From assembly GCF_003313465.1 (NCBI RefSeq), contig NZ_KZ845669.1, forward strand, positions 62,001-126,000: a stretch of DNA of 64,000 nt, read 5' to 3'. This document shows positions 19,061-29,394 of this stretch, in pieces (positions within the stretch are counted from its first letter, which is position 1; the number at the start of each line of letters is the position of its first letter). The notes under the pieces were generated by a model. It was given only the letters and a program-made list of their open reading frames with translations, ran no database searches and had not been told where the DNA came from. Made by a program: the position numbers and the translations under genes. The stretch is from Thermoflavimicrobium daqui (GTDB lineage: Bacteria; Bacillota; Bacilli; Thermoactinomycetales; Thermoactinomycetaceae).

Positions 19061-19549
19061 TTGTTCAATGTTGGTGATAAGGTCGTTTACCCAATGTATG
19101 GAGCTGGCGTCATCGAATCGATTGAAGAGAAAGAGATTTTAGGGGAAAGACAAAAATATTACATTATGCATATGCCCATCGGAGATATGAAAGTAATGGT
19201 TCCGGTAAAAAATGTGGAAAGCATTGGGCTAAGAGAAGTGGTTGATTCAAACACTGTCCAAATGGTCTTGGAACGACTACGTAGTAAAGATGTAGATGAC
19301 ACCGCAAATTGGAATCGTCGTTATCGTACCAATATGGACAAAATGAAGAGTGGAGATATTTATGAAGTGGCAGATGTAGTAAAGTCACTGATGCTCCGTG
19401 AAGGGGATAAAGGGTTATCTACTGGAGAACGGAAAATGTTAGACAATGCCAAGCAGATATTAATAAGTGAGCTGGCTTTAGCAAGTGATTTAAGAGAGGA
19501 TCAGGCAGTTGAATTGCTGGAAGAAAGTGTTCCGGTGAGCGACGAATAG
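19061..19549 (+). CDS. CarD/CdnL-family RNA polymerase-binding regulator
   Basis: The 162-residue protein begins MFNVGDKVVYPMYGAGVIES, the RNA polymerase interaction domain of the CarD_CdnL_TRCF family. A helical DNA-contact domain (about 60-160) follows. It stabilises open promoter complexes at rRNA and other promoters. A longer frame opens at 18998, but TGGAGGTGG (19045-19053) stands seven bases before the TTG at 19061, which gives the family's N-terminus. Confidence 0.9.
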   Translation: MFNVGDKVVYPMYGAGVIESIEEKEILGERQKYYIMHMPIGDMKVMVPVKNVESIGLREVVDSNTVQMVLERLRSKDVDDTANWNRRYRTNMDKMKSGDIYEVADVVKSLMLREGDKGLSTGERKMLDNAKQILISELALASDLREDQAVELLEESVPVSDE

Positions 19550-19734
19550 AAATAAAAAGACTGTGTTATTTGAATAAAGTCACGTTTGAAACATCTAAAA
19601 GAATAATCGTATATCACTACATTTGAAACGTTTAAGTATAATACGAAAAAAATCGGGGAATCTAGGTTTCCATTTTGATAGATTGTCTATAATAATGAAT
19701 AGAATATGAATGAGTGGAGGAGGTGGAGCCCTCT

Positions 19735-20832
19735 ATGCTAAAACGATTTGTGCAACTCGCCTTCATTGTAATTGGAGCATCTGCGGGCTACTATGCTGGT
19801 CCACCATTATTCCAGGTGCTTCGAACATCTCCTCTAAGACTTGGTGAGATTCCATATTCTCACTTAATTGGAGCAGGTTTAGGTGCTGTCATTGCTTTTG
19901 TCGCAACCCTTTGGCTAACTGACTATGTAGTAAAATGGATTCGTTGGATCGAAGAACGGCTGATTAAAATTCCAGCGGTAGATGGTTTGTTTGGGACAGT
20001 GGGACTTATTTTCGGACTTATTATTGCTTTTCTTGTTCAACAGCCATTGTCACTTCTACCTCTTCCTGGACTCAAAAGCGTTTTACCGTTTGTAGTTTCT
20101 GGAGTAATGGGTTACTTGGGATTTCGTGTAGGGTATAAAAAACGGGATGAACTTATCTCCATTTTTACATTAGGTCGTCAGGGAAAAGATAAGGATAAAA
20201 ACAAAAAAGAAAATAAGGACCTCTTTGAACACAAAATTTTAGATACAAGTGTAATTATCGATGGTCGAATCGCAGATATTTGTCGTACAGGATTTTTAGA
20301 AGGGACATTAGTCATTCCGAGTTTTGTCCTAGAAGAACTTCAACATATTGCCGACTCGTCAGATGTATTAAAAAGAAACCGCGGGCGGCGCGGTCTTGAC
20401 ATTTTAAATAAAATTCAAAAGGAACTGGATGTCAAGGTTTTAATATATGAAGGCGATTTCGAAGATGTATCTGAAGTTGATAGCAAGTTAGTTAAGTTAG
20501 CTAAAGTATTATCAGGCAAAGTAGTAACGAATGACTTTAACCTAAATAAAGTATGTGAGTTGCAAGGAGTTCAAGTATTAAATATCAATGACTTAGCAAA
20601 TGCCGTGAAACCAATTGTTCTTCCTGGAGAAGAAATCAATGTCCAAGTGATTAAGGATGGTAAAGAACATAATCAAGGTGTGGCTTATTTAGATGATGGT
20701 ACAATGATTGTAATTGAGGGCGGTCGTGAATATATTGGTAACCAAATCGATGTCTTGGTCACAAGTGTTCTACAAACATCCGCTGGAAGAATGATTTTTG
20801 CTAAGCCTAAACTTTTGGAACGAGCTTTATAA
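19735..20832 (+). CDS. PIN/TRAM domain membrane protein YacL
   Basis: The 365-residue protein has four N-terminal membrane helices. A PIN nuclease domain follows, with acidic residues in [28 protein letters not shown] and [11 protein letters not shown]. The C-terminal TRAM domain includes [21 protein letters not shown]. The family is conserved at this locus in Bacillota, but its RNA or DNA substrate is uncertain. The longest frame opens at 19714; the ATG at 19735 follows GGAGGAGGTGGAG and is the more likely start. Confidence 0.9.
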   Translation: MLKRFVQLAFIVIGASAGYYAGPPLFQVLRTSPLRLGEIPYSHLIGAGLGAVIAFVATLWLTDYVVKWIRWIEERLIKIPAVDGLFGTVGLIFGLIIAFLVQQPLSLLPLPGLKSVLPFVVSGVMGYLGFRVGYKKRDELISIFTLGRQGKDKDKNKKENKDLFEHKILDTSVIIDGRIADICRTGFLEGTLVIPSFVLEELQHIADSSDVLKRNRGRRGLDILNKIQKELDVKVLIYEGDFEDVSEVDSKLVKLAKVLSGKVVTNDFNLNKVCELQGVQVLNINDLANAVKPIVLPGEEINVQVIKDGKEHNQGVAYLDDGTMIVIEGGREYIGNQIDVLVTSVLQTSAGRMIFAKPKLLERAL

Positions 20833-20851
20833 TATAACAAGCAAACTCTAC

Positions 20852-20877
20852 GCCCGTGTCGGCCTAAGCCGCCGGGC
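20852..20877 (+). other. GC-rich hairpin between yacL and ispD
   Basis: GCCCG (20852-20856) pairs with CGGGC (20873-20877), and an inner GGC-CTAA-GCC helix lies between. No T-run follows, so it is not a standard terminator. It may affect ispD expression or mRNA stability. Confidence 0.4.
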
Positions 20878-20907
20878 ATTCTTGTGTATGGAAAGGAGTT
20901 AGGGTAA

Positions 20908-21597
20908 GTGAAGGTTGGTGTAGTCATTCCAGCAGCAGGTCAAGGAAAACGAATGAGGACTAAGACAAGTAAACAGTTTTTAATGCTTGAAAATAAGCCT
21001 ATTCTTATACATACTTTATTGGTGTTTGAATCACATCCTGATATAGATGAGATCGTTGTAGTTACTCAAGCAAAGGAACTAGAAGAAACACAAAAGTGGA
21101 TTAGACAGTATCAGCTCAGTAAAGTAACCTATGTTTTACAGGGAGGGAAAGAGCGACAAGATAGTGTTTATGAAGGCCTTCAAATGATGAAAGCAGATTT
21201 AGTCTTGGTTCACGATGCAGTACGCCCTTTTGTATCCCATGATGCGATTGATCGAATACTTGAAGCGGTCAAAATGCATGGAGCAGCCATTTTAGCTGTA
21301 CCTGTAAAAGATACTATTAAGCAAGTGGATCAAGCTGGAATTGTCGAGATGACTCCTGATCGGAACCGGCTTTGGGCAGTCCAAACACCGCAAGCTTTTC
21401 GGTACCAATTATTATGGGAAGCACATAAGCAAGCGAAGGAGCAGCAAATATTAGCTACAGACGATTCAATGCTTGTTGAAGAACTTGGGATTGATGTTCG
21501 TGTTGTTATGGGGGAATATACTAATTTGAAGTTAACCACACCTGAAGATTTATTTCTAGCAGAAATCATTTATAAAGCGAGGAGTCAGTCAGAATGA
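20908..21597 (+). CDS. ispD: 2-C-methyl-D-erythritol 4-phosphate cytidylyltransferase
   Basis: The 229-residue enzyme carries the nucleotidyltransferase motif PAAGQGKRM near its start, then [15 protein letters not shown] and [12 protein letters not shown]. It makes CDP-methylerythritol in the MEP isoprenoid pathway. The start is GTG after GGAAAGGAGTTAGGG. Its stop overlaps the ispF start by four bases (ATGA), coupling the two MEP-pathway steps. Confidence 0.96.
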   Translation: MKVGVVIPAAGQGKRMRTKTSKQFLMLENKPILIHTLLVFESHPDIDEIVVVTQAKELEETQKWIRQYQLSKVTYVLQGGKERQDSVYEGLQMMKADLVLVHDAVRPFVSHDAIDRILEAVKMHGAAILAVPVKDTIKQVDQAGIVEMTPDRNRLWAVQTPQAFRYQLLWEAHKQAKEQQILATDDSMLVEELGIDVRVVMGEYTNLKLTTPEDLFLAEIIYKARSQSE

Positions 21598-22067
21598 TAC
21601 GTGTTGGACAAGGATTTGATGTTCATCAGTTGGTTGAAGGACGGCCATTAATTATAGGTGGAATTGAGATTCCCTATCCAAAAGGTTTATTGGGACATTC
21701 CGATGCAGACGTATTATTACATGCTATCACTGATGCAATCTTAGGTGCACTGGCTTTAGGGGATATTGGTAAGCATTTTCCGGATACAGACCCAACGTAT
21801 AAAGGAGCTGATAGTGCTCAGCTCCTAAAGGAGACTTGGAAATTAGTTCAAGAACGGGGCTATTTATTAGGGAATGTAGATGCGACTATCATTGCACAAA
21901 AGCCCAAAATGGCTCCATATATACCACAGATGACAGAACGGATCGCTAAGCTATTAGAAGCTGAGCCTACTCAGATCAATATCAAGGCAACAACTACAGA
22001 AAAACTAGGCTTTACGGGCAGAGAAGAAGGAATTACTGCTATGGCAGTTGTTTGTTTAATGAAATAA
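21594..22067 (+). CDS. ispF: 2-C-methyl-D-erythritol 2,4-cyclodiphosphate synthase
   Basis: The 157-residue enzyme begins [19 protein letters not shown], with the zinc ligands in DVH and in [24 protein letters not shown] motif and the C-terminal [16 protein letters not shown] complete the family signature. It cyclises the MEP-pathway intermediate. It directly follows ispD with a four-base overlap. Confidence 0.96.
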   Translation: MIRVGQGFDVHQLVEGRPLIIGGIEIPYPKGLLGHSDADVLLHAITDAILGALALGDIGKHFPDTDPTYKGADSAQLLKETWKLVQERGYLLGNVDATIIAQKPKMAPYIPQMTERIAKLLEAEPTQINIKATTTEKLGFTGREEGITAMAVVCLMK

Positions 22068-22107
22068 TGAAATGGAATGAATTACAGTATGTTGCTCAAT
22101 TCGAGCC

Positions 22108-22240
22108 AAAACCTAGATCATTCCTAGAGCTAGAGCAAATCGTTTTTGTGTAGGATCGACTTTTGAAGGATCAAGGCTACGGGAGTGAGTGGGGAATCAA
22201 TGAGCGACCGATTAAGAGGGTAACCTCGAATTGATGAGTT
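22108..22240 (+). repeat. dispersed repeat, copy 2
   Basis: The copy starts AAAACCTAGATCATTCCTAG, continues TTTGTGTAGGATCGAC, then GGCTACGGGAGTGAGTGG. All three blocks recur in order at 4440-4297 (minus strand). The 3' part (ATGAGCGACCGATTAAGAGG, then TAACCT) is shared with 51931-51960. It fills most of the 285-bp spacer between ispF and gltX. The only other signal there is a possible TATAAT at 22297-22302 with a poor -35. Confidence 0.75.
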
Positions 22241-22352
22241 ATAGGAGTATGTTTCAAAGGATATTTAAGTGACTATTTTAGAGAGGAACCTCTGTCTATA
22301 ATAGAACGATAGAGATGGTTTATCGAATGGGAAAATAAAGGAGCTACAGAAA

Positions 22353-23831
22353 ATGAGAAGAGTTCGTACACGTTATGCACCAAGCCCCACTGGTCATTTA
22401 CATATCGGAAATGCACGTACTGCTTTATTTAGTTATCTTTTTGCGAAAAAACATGGTGGAGATTATATTCTTCGTATTGAAGATACAGATACTGAGCGTA
22501 ATATCGCTGGTGGAGAGTATAGCCAAATGGAGGGTCTACACTGGCTTGGGATCGATTGGGATGAGTCCATTGATAAAGGAGGATCTTATGGTCCTTATCG
22601 TTGTTTAGAGAGAATGGATATCTATAAAAAATATATAGATCAATTATTAGCTGAAGGTAAAGCATATAAAAGTTATAGTACGCCAGAAGAGATAGAAAAA
22701 GAAAGAGAAGAGCAATTAGCTCGTGGAGAAACGCCAAAATATAGTGGATGGGATCGAGATTTAACACCTGAGCAGCAAGCTAAGCTAGAGGCTGAAGGAA
22801 GAATACCCAGTATTCGCTTTCGGGTTCCAGAAGGGAAATCAATAATATTTGAAGATGCCGTGCGTGGTACAGTAAAGTTTGACTCAGATGGTATTGGTGA
22901 CTTTGTCATTATGCGTCCAGATGGTCGCCCCACGTATAATTTTGCTTGTGTCATTGATGATGCACTCATGGAAATTTCCCATGTGATTCGGGGAGAAGAA
23001 CATATATCCAATACACCTCGACAACTACTTATTTATGAAGCATTTGGGTTTGAAGTACCTCAATTTGCTCATCTCCCGCTGATTTTAAATCCAGAAGGTA
23101 AAAAGATGAGTAAACGGGATGAATCGATTATTCAATTTATTAACCAATATAAAGAGCTTGGGTTTTTACCTGAAGCATTGGTAAACTTTATGGCCCTTTT
23201 AGGTTGGGCTCCTGAGGTGGAGGAAGAAATTTTTTCTTTAGCAGAACTATGTCAAAACTTCTCATTAGAGCGTATATCTAAAGCACCAGCTGTTTTTGAC
23301 ACTGGAAAATTAAAGTGGATGAACAACCATTATATCAAAAAAGCTTCATTAGAACGGATTGTTGAGTTAGCACTGCCTTATTTTGAACAAGCAAATCGAA
23401 TTACTCTCCCTTTATCGGAAATTCAAAAGCAGTGGTTCACACGTCTTGTAGCACTATATCAAGAGAAACTGGATCAAGTTTCCAGTATAGTGCCATTGAC
23501 GGAAATATTTTTCCGAAGCGAGATAGAGTATAATGAAGAGGCAAAGCAAGTACTTACAGGAGAACATATTCCTATCGTCCTTTCTGCATTTCTTACACAA
23601 TTGGAGGCAGAAGAAGAATTTACTCCGAACCAGATTAAAGCCATGTTTAAACGGGTACAAAAAGAAACAGGATATAAAGGTAAGCAGTTATTTATGCCTA
23701 TTCGTGTTGTAGTAACTGGAGAAGTACATGGCCCTGATTTAAACGAAACATTATCTTTAATTGGTATGGAAACAGTGAAGCAGCGTATAAAAAGATTAGT
23801 TGACAGTCATGATTTGCTTGTTAGAAAATGA
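22353..23831 (+). CDS. gltX: glutamyl-tRNA synthetase
   Basis: The 492-residue class I synthetase has the HIGH-type motif in [16 protein letters not shown] and KMSKR in GKKMSKRDE. The C-terminal anticodon-binding domain is helical. In Bacillales this enzyme usually also charges tRNA-Gln for later amidation; whether that holds here needs gatCAB. It stands after the dispersed repeat and before a cysteine T-box. Confidence 0.96.
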   Translation: MRRVRTRYAPSPTGHLHIGNARTALFSYLFAKKHGGDYILRIEDTDTERNIAGGEYSQMEGLHWLGIDWDESIDKGGSYGPYRCLERMDIYKKYIDQLLAEGKAYKSYSTPEEIEKEREEQLARGETPKYSGWDRDLTPEQQAKLEAEGRIPSIRFRVPEGKSIIFEDAVRGTVKFDSDGIGDFVIMRPDGRPTYNFACVIDDALMEISHVIRGEEHISNTPRQLLIYEAFGFEVPQFAHLPLILNPEGKKMSKRDESIIQFINQYKELGFLPEALVNFMALLGWAPEVEEEIFSLAELCQNFSLERISKAPAVFDTGKLKWMNNHYIKKASLERIVELALPYFEQANRITLPLSEIQKQWFTRLVALYQEKLDQVSSIVPLTEIFFRSEIEYNEEAKQVLTGEHIPIVLSAFLTQLEAEEEFTPNQIKAMFKRVQKETGYKGKQLFMPIRVVVTGEVHGPDLNETLSLIGMETVKQRIKRLVDSHDLLVRK

Positions 23832-23926
23832 AATGTACTTTAGGATTGGTATTTTTGTAAGAACGATTTATTTGAAAAGCAATGTGTAACCTAGATTGAA
23901 AATAAAGTGCTACGTTTTTACTCGAC

Positions 23927-24188
23927 AACAACATAAATGATAAGTGATGATTGGGAGAGTAAAGTCTGGTTGGAATCTCAGAGAGGAGCTATTTGGTGGA
24001 AAGCTTCATTTCTCCAGATTTGAAATGCACCCATGAGCTGACATCTGAATCGGCTTTTATGCTGTAGTAGGATGATCCGATATCCATCGTTAACGGAGTA
24101 GAGAGGAATTCTATTTTGGATGAATTCAAGCAGAGTGGAACCGCGGAGTGATGCCGTCTCTGTAGCATATGCTACAGAGACTTTTTTA
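23927..24188 (+). promoter_or_regulatory. cysteine-specific T-box riboswitch with terminator
   Basis: A Stem I region opens with GATGATTGGGAGAGTA (GA-rich base and AGTA motif). The specifier region contains GAA-TGC-ACC, where TGC (24026-24028) is a Cys codon. The T-box consensus AGAGTGGAACCGCGG is at 24132-24146; its TGGA pairs with the uncharged tRNA 3' end. The terminator is GTCTCTGTAGC (24156-24166) with GCTACAGAGAC (24171-24181) and T6. Uncharged tRNA-Cys should permit transcription of cysE-cysS. Confidence 0.93.
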
Positions 24189-24210
24189 TTAAAGAGGGGT
24201 GAAACAAATC

Positions 24211-24939
24211 ATGAACTGGTGGAGAAAACTAAAAGAAATACGTAAGGGAATGAAATCAGATATCCAAGCTGTATTTGATCGAGATCCCGCAGCGAGAAGT
24301 ACGATAGAAGTGGTTCTCACTTATGCTGGTTTACATGCTATCTGGTCACATCGACTTGCACACTTCTTTTATCAAAAGCACCTATTTTTGATAGCTCGAA
24401 TTATTTCACAGGTAAGTCGTTTTTTTACAGGGATTGAAATCCATCCAGGAGCTAAGATTGGTCATGGTGTGTTTATTGATCATGGAATGGGTGTGGTCAT
24501 TGGTGAGACATGTGAGATTGGTGACTATGTGACGATCTATCAAGGTGTAACACTTGGCGGTACAGGAAAAGAAAAGGGGAAGCGTCATCCTACTATTGAA
24601 GAACATGTACTTATTTCATCTGGAGCTAAGGTATTAGGGTCGATCACTGTTGGAAGGTGTGCTAAAATTGGTGCGGGTTCAGTTGTCTTAAAAAATATCC
24701 CTCCTAATTCAACGGTCGTAGGAGTACCTGGACGAGTGGTCATCCAAGATGGCGTTCGGGTACAAACGGATCTAGATCATGTTAATTTGCCTGATCCTGT
24801 AGCAGAAATGTTTCGTTCTATGCAATCTGAGATTAGCCAGTTGAAAACAGAGTTAGAAGCGTTAAAAAGAGCAGTGGATTCGAATGAACAAGGAGGAACG
24901 AAAGAACATGGCAGTCCAGCTTTACAATACAATGACTAG
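24211..24939 (+). CDS. cysE: serine O-acetyltransferase
   Basis: The 242-residue left-handed beta-helix enzyme contains [40 protein letters not shown] and KRHPTI, the hexapeptide core and active-site His of CysE. It acetylates serine as the first step to cysteine. A GTG at 24199 is in frame but sits within the AGAGGGGTGA Shine-Dalgarno; the ATG at 24211 is the better start. The T-box before it ties expression to charged tRNA-Cys. It overlaps cysS by 32 bp. Confidence 0.94.
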   Translation: MNWWRKLKEIRKGMKSDIQAVFDRDPAARSTIEVVLTYAGLHAIWSHRLAHFFYQKHLFLIARIISQVSRFFTGIEIHPGAKIGHGVFIDHGMGVVIGETCEIGDYVTIYQGVTLGGTGKEKGKRHPTIEEHVLISSGAKVLGSITVGRCAKIGAGSVVLKNIPPNSTVVGVPGRVVIQDGVRVQTDLDHVNLPDPVAEMFRSMQSEISQLKTELEALKRAVDSNEQGGTKEHGSPALQYND

Positions 24940-26308
24940 GCGTAAAGAATTATTTGAACCACTAAATTCAAATCAAGTCAAAATGTACGTGTGTGGACCA
25001 ACAGTATATAACTATATTCATATTGGGAATGCACGTGTATTTGTTTTTTTTGATGTTGTTCGTCGCTATTTACAATATTTGGGTTATGATGTTACCTATG
25101 TTCAAAACTTTACAGATGTGGATGATCGATTGATACAAGCTTCAATGGATACAGGACGCACAGTACCAGAGATCGCTGAAGAGTATATTCATGCCTATTT
25201 CGAAGATATGGATGCACTGAAAGTAAAACGGGCTGATGTCCATCCACGGGCGACAGAGCATATAGAGGAAATGATTTCCGCAGTGCAAACTTTAATCGAA
25301 AAGGGTTATGCTTATGAGAGGGATGGTGATGTTTATTATCGTTCTCTATATAAAAAGGATTACGGTAAGCTATCCCATCAATCTTTGGATGAATTAAAGT
25401 CAGGTGCGAGAATTGAGATCAACGAGCGCAAAGAACATGCCTTAGATTTTGCTTTGTGGAAGGCTGCAAAGCCAGGAGAAATTAGTTGGGAAAGCCCTTG
25501 GGGACCTGGACGGCCTGGTTGGCATTTAGAATGTTCGGTAATGGCGCGTAAATATTTAGGCGATACATTAGATATTCATGCTGGCGGGATGGATCTTTGT
25601 TTTCCCCACCATGAGAATGAAATTGCACAAAGTGAGGCATGGACCGAAAAGCAGTTTGTTAGATATTGGTTGCACAATGGATTTATTAATATAGATAATG
25701 AGAAAATGTCTAAATCACTTGGTAATATTATTCGAGTTGTGGAACTACGTAAAAACTATTCGGTACCAGCGATTCGCTACTTCTTATTATCTTCGCATTA
25801 TCGTAATCCGATTAACTTTAACCAAGAAGTTATGCAGCAAGCAGAAGCTAGTGTGGATCGTATACAAACAGCTGTGTCTAATCTGCAGCATCGTAAAGAG
25901 ACAGCACTCTCTGGTGATGTGCCTGAGGAATTAACACATGAATTGAAAAGATTAACTGATCAATTTACGTTAGAAATGAATGATGACTTTAATACAGCCA
26001 ACGCCATTAGTGTCTTGTTTGATGCGGTTCGCTTATCAAATGAATGGGTTGCACGCTCTGTTGTTACGATTGAGTCACTCAATTTACTATTAGACTTCCT
26101 TCAAGAGATTGGTGGAAATATACTAGGGCTCATAGATACCCATGCACAAGAATGTTTGGATCAAGAGGTTGAAGTTTTAATTGCGGAACGACAGCAAGCG
26201 CGGAAAGATAAGAATTTTAAACGGGCAGATGAAATTCGTGATATGTTAAATGCGAAGGGAATTATATTAGAGGATACTCCTCAAGGTGTACGGTGGAGAA
26301 GAAAATGA
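24908..26308 (+). CDS. cysS: cysteinyl-tRNA synthetase
   Basis: The 466-residue class I synthetase has [18 protein letters not shown] (HIGH motif), zinc ligands in CGPTVYN and [10 protein letters not shown] plus [11 protein letters not shown], and [18 protein letters not shown] lies ten bases before the ATG at 24908, which gives the standard length; the longer in-frame ATG at 24884 precedes the ribosome binding site. It shares the T-box transcript with cysE. Confidence 0.96.
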   Translation: MAVQLYNTMTRRKELFEPLNSNQVKMYVCGPTVYNYIHIGNARVFVFFDVVRRYLQYLGYDVTYVQNFTDVDDRLIQASMDTGRTVPEIAEEYIHAYFEDMDALKVKRADVHPRATEHIEEMISAVQTLIEKGYAYERDGDVYYRSLYKKDYGKLSHQSLDELKSGARIEINERKEHALDFALWKAAKPGEISWESPWGPGRPGWHLECSVMARKYLGDTLDIHAGGMDLCFPHHENEIAQSEAWTEKQFVRYWLHNGFINIDNEKMSKSLGNIIRVVELRKNYSVPAIRYFLLSSHYRNPINFNQEVMQQAEASVDRIQTAVSNLQHRKETALSGDVPEELTHELKRLTDQFTLEMNDDFNTANAISVLFDAVRLSNEWVARSVVTIESLNLLLDFLQEIGGNILGLIDTHAQECLDQEVEVLIAERQQARKDKNFKRADEIRDMLNAKGIILEDTPQGVRWRRK

Positions 26309-26718
26309 ATCAATTCTTCTCTTCTTCTCTACCTAAACTGCCCCAAGAGATAAATCCGCTCACCCTTGCTTATATGGGAGATGCGATTTATGAAATATAT
26401 GTACGTGAGTATTTGATTGCACAAGGCATTTCCTTACCCCAACATTTGCAAAAAGAAGCAACCAAATATGTTTCGGCAAATGCGCAGGCAAAGGCATTTT
26501 ACCAGATCAAATCACTTTTAAGTGAAGATGAATTAACCATCCTAAAGCGAGGTAGAAATGCAAAGTCAGGAAGTATACCCAAGAATGCCAAGGTCTCTGA
26601 TTACCGTTATAGTACAGGGTTAGAAGCTTTATTTGGCTACTTATATTTGTCTGGAAAACAGTCACGTATCCAACAATTAATGCAAACGATTTTGCAAAAA
26701 GATCATGAAGAGGTGTAG
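26305..26718 (+). CDS. mrnC: mini-ribonuclease III
   Basis: The 137-residue protein is a lone RNase III catalytic domain with LTLAYMGDAIYEIYVREYL and YRYSTGLEALFGYLYL, the metal-binding signature, and it lacks the dsRNA-binding domain. It matures 23S rRNA ends in B. subtilis. The ATG at 26305 overlaps the cysS stop (ATGA) with GGTGGAGAAG upstream. Confidence 0.93.
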   Translation: MNQFFSSSLPKLPQEINPLTLAYMGDAIYEIYVREYLIAQGISLPQHLQKEATKYVSANAQAKAFYQIKSLLSEDELTILKRGRNAKSGSIPKNAKVSDYRYSTGLEALFGYLYLSGKQSRIQQLMQTILQKDHEEV

Positions 26719-26722
26719 TTTA

Positions 26723-27466
26723 GTGGGATCAGAATGGATAATCGGCAGACATGCGGTACAAGAGGCGATCCGCTCTGGCAGGAGTATTGATAAAGTTCTT
26801 TTCGCTGAGGGAGTTCAAAAGAAAAACTTAAAAGGAATTTTAGATCATATAGCTGTGGCTAAAGTACCTTATCAATGGGTTCCACGTTCAAAGTTAGATC
26901 AACTAGCAGAAGGTGGGAATCATCAAGGAGTCATGGCACAGGTAGCAGCTTATCAATATGCTACACTTGAAGAATGTTTTCAGCGTGCAGAGAGATTGGG
27001 AGAGTCCCCATTTTTTCTTTTATTGGATGGGATTGAAGATCCACATAACCTTGGTTCAATCTTACGAACTGCAGACGCTTCAGGGGTGCATGGTGTGATT
27101 ATTCCAAAGCGCAGAGCGGTTGGACTTACAACAACTGTGGCTAAAACATCGGCTGGAGCGATTGAATATGTCCCTGTTGTGCGTGTACCCAACTTAAATC
27201 GGCTAGTTGAAGAATTAAAAGAAAGAGGAATTTGGATCATTGGTAGTGATGGAGAAGCTAAGCAGACTTATAACCAAGTCGATTATCAGATGCCGATTGC
27301 CATTGTTATTGGTAATGAGGGGCAAGGAATTAGCCCTCTTTTAAAGAAAAAATGTGACTTTTTGGTTCGCCTACCTATGTTAGGAAAAGTATCTTCTCTA
27401 AATGCTTCTGTTGCCGCTGGGATTTTAATGTACGAAGTACTACGTGGTAGGATGAGAAATGAATAA
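26723..27466 (+). CDS. rlmB: 23S rRNA (guanosine-2'-O-)-methyltransferase RlmB
   Basis: The 247-residue SpoU-family methyltransferase has IIGRHAVQEAIRSGR at the N-terminus and the trefoil-knot motifs LDGIEDPHNLGSILRTADA, IVIGNEGQGISPLL and SSLNASVAAGILMYE. The frame opens at ATG 26705 inside mrnC, but AAGAGGTG (26708-26715) stands seven bases before GTG 26723, so I prefer that start. Confidence 0.93.
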   Translation: MGSEWIIGRHAVQEAIRSGRSIDKVLFAEGVQKKNLKGILDHIAVAKVPYQWVPRSKLDQLAEGGNHQGVMAQVAAYQYATLEECFQRAERLGESPFFLLLDGIEDPHNLGSILRTADASGVHGVIIPKRRAVGLTTTVAKTSAGAIEYVPVVRVPNLNRLVEELKERGIWIIGSDGEAKQTYNQVDYQMPIAIVIGNEGQGISPLLKKKCDFLVRLPMLGKVSSLNASVAAGILMYEVLRGRMRNE

Positions 27467-27998
27467 GCTAGAAGAATGGCTTGTTGTTGATGGTTATAAT
27501 GTAATTGGCTCTAATACGGGGACAGATCGATCGATTCATTGGAATCCTTCTCAGTTGGAAGAAGAGCGAATCAAGTTGATCCGAGACCTTTCTGAATACC
27601 AAGCTGCATCAGGTAGACGAGTGTTTCTTGTGTTTGATGCTCATCGGACAGCTGGGAAAGAAGTCGTTGAAGAACAGGAAAAAATTACTGTGTATTATAC
27701 TAGATATGGAGAAACAGCAGATGAGTTAATTGAGCGTTTTGTCAAAAAGTATAAGAGCCCCCATCGACGCATCTTTGTGGCAACCTCGGATTATTTAGAG
27801 CAGCGTATGGTGTTTGGTCAAGGTGCTTATCGCATTTCTTCCCGTGAGCTGTTACAAGAAATTAGGCTAGGGAAACAAAAATTAAGTGATAGATTACGTA
27901 AAAAGGGGAATATCAATATTACTTCAGGAAACGCCTTAGAAGAGAGATTATCTGATGAAATTAGAAACAAATTGGAAAAATGGCGAAGGAAAAATTAG
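27459..27998 (+). CDS. NYN-domain ribosome-dependent mRNA endonuclease (YacP/Rae1)
   Basis: The 179-residue protein has the PIN-like NYN core: VVDGYNVIGSN, FDAHRT, YTRYGETADELIERFV and VATSDYLEQRMVFGQGA with acidic residues at the expected places. The B. subtilis homologue Rae1 cuts mRNA in the ribosomal A site. It overlaps rlmB by eight bases and precedes sigH, the conserved order in Bacillales. Confidence 0.9.
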   Translation: MNKLEEWLVVDGYNVIGSNTGTDRSIHWNPSQLEEERIKLIRDLSEYQAASGRRVFLVFDAHRTAGKEVVEEQEKITVYYTRYGETADELIERFVKKYKSPHRRIFVATSDYLEQRMVFGQGAYRISSRELLQEIRLGKQKLSDRLRKKGNINITSGNALEERLSDEIRNKLEKWRRKN

Positions 27999-28005
27999 TG
28001 AAAAT

Positions 28006-28035
28006 TTGACGTTTTTGTTTCAGTTCAGCTATAAT
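28006..28035 (+). promoter_or_regulatory. sigma-A promoter of sigH
   Basis: TTGACG (28006-28011) and TATAAT (28030-28035) are spaced 18 bp and lie 45 bp before the sigH start codon. Confidence 0.8.
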
Positions 28036-28079
28036 AGCATAAATCGGGTCTCTATGCTTACTTAGTCGGAGGGATAGCG

Positions 28080-28745
28080 GTGAGTGTAGATCTACAGTCC
28101 AGTGAATGGATTAATTATGATAAACTGGTAGATTATAAGTCATTACCCGACGAAGAGCTGGTAGAAGAAGTGCGTTTCGGCGATGATGAGGCTTTGGAAT
28201 ACTTGATCAATAAGTACAAAAATTTTGTTAGAGCAAAAGCAAGATCATATTTCTTAATTGGTGCGGATCATGAAGATATTGTGCAAGAAGGTATGATCGG
28301 CTTATATAAGGCGATTCGGGATTTTCGTGGAGACAAGCTTTCATCTTTTAAAGCTTTTGCTGAACTATGCATTACTCGTCAGATTATTACAGCGATCAAA
28401 ACAGCTACTCGGCAAAAGCATATTCCACTTAATTCTTATGTCTCGTTGGACAAGCCTGCATATGATGAGGATTCTGATCGCACATTGATGGACAAGATTC
28501 CTGGTAGCCGACTAAATCCCGAAGAGATTTATATTACACAAGAGGAGTATAATGATATTGAAGGGAAGATTTCCCAGATTCTAAGTGATTTAGAACGAAA
28601 AGTATTAATGTTATATTTAGATGGACGTTCCTATCAAGAGATTGCTGTTGACTTAAATCGACATGTGAAATCGATTGATAATGCACTACAGAGAGTGAAA
28701 CGAAAACTCGAACGTTATCTAGAAGTGCGTGAAATTTCACTTTAG
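28080..28745 (+). CDS. sigH: RNA polymerase sigma factor SigH
   Basis: The 221-residue sigma-70 family factor has region 2 (ALEYLINKYKNFVRAKARSY, then DLVQEG-like HEDIVQEGMIGLYKAIRDF) and region 4 (LSDLERKVLMLYLDGRSYQE). The position after yacP and before rpmG is diagnostic for SigH (Spo0H), which drives early sporulation and competence genes. The start is GTG after GGAGGGATAGC. Confidence 0.95.
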   Translation: MSVDLQSSEWINYDKLVDYKSLPDEELVEEVRFGDDEALEYLINKYKNFVRAKARSYFLIGADHEDIVQEGMIGLYKAIRDFRGDKLSSFKAFAELCITRQIITAIKTATRQKHIPLNSYVSLDKPAYDEDSDRTLMDKIPGSRLNPEEIYITQEEYNDIEGKISQILSDLERKVLMLYLDGRSYQEIAVDLNRHVKSIDNALQRVKRKLERYLEVREISL

Positions 28746-28766
28746 ACTGACATATCTTATTTTCCG

Positions 28767-28796
28767 AAAACAGGTACACAAATGGTACCTGTTTTT
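28767..28796 (+). terminator. intrinsic terminator after sigH
   Basis: AAAACAGGTAC (28767-28777) pairs with GTACCTGTTTT (28785-28795) across a 7-nt loop, with the T-run at the 3' side. Confidence 0.88.
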
Positions 28797-28979
28797 CATA
28801 TTCGACAAAAAGTTACATATTCCTTTTTTGTTGTCATAAAAAGATGTGTAATAGAGTTAAAAGGCCTACCTAAAAAGTTCTTTTAAAGTGGGCTGAAAGA
28901 ATGGAGTTGAAATGGTAATCGATTCGTTTATGAACGACTGGTGATCGGGAAAAATAGCGAAAAAAGGAGAAATGGGTAG

Positions 28980-29234
28980 ATGGCTCATTCTCTGTTCTGT
29001 GAATATCTGATCAAGGTGGCAAATAAAGAGGAATTAGCAGATCTTGTTATTAAGAATGGACAGATAATGGATGTTTTCACCAAAGATATTTATATTGCTG
29101 ATATAGCTATTGTTTGTGGAACTATGGCGGGGATATACTTCGTTAACAAGTCGCGGATTGGTTTAGGTATCTCAAGAGAGATATATTTCCATACAAGCAT
29201 AATTTACAATCAAGTGCGTTTATATAGACAATAA
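28980..29234 (+). pseudogene. remnant of an adenine deaminase N-terminus
   Basis: The 84-residue frame contains [20 protein letters not shown] and [17 protein letters not shown]. This matches the N-terminal beta-sandwich of bacterial adenine deaminases ([14 protein letters not shown]...GDIAI...GI). After about residue 50 the match stops, and the rest ([20 protein letters not shown]) is unrelated. The metal-binding HxH barrel, which should add about 500 residues, is missing. AAAAAGGAG still precedes the ATG. I read this as a decayed gene fragment, not a functional enzyme; a small expressed protein cannot be excluded. Confidence 0.65.
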
Positions 29235-29303
29235 AAAATGTTTGCAAATCTGTTTTTAGACATTTTAGAAGCGTTAAGATAAGAAAACAAGTAGGACATG
29301 ACA

Positions 29304-29332
29304 TTGACAGAAAAAGTTCATTATGATAATGT
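29304..29332 (+). promoter_or_regulatory. sigma-A promoter of rpmG-secE-nusG
   Basis: A consensus TTGACA (29304-29309) and TAATGT (29327-29332) have 17-bp spacing, 63 bp before rpmG. Confidence 0.8.
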
Positions 29333-29394
29333 AATTTGGTGATTTTATATATTTATTTTATGAGCGGTTATTTTGAATCAAGGAGGTGCCGACC

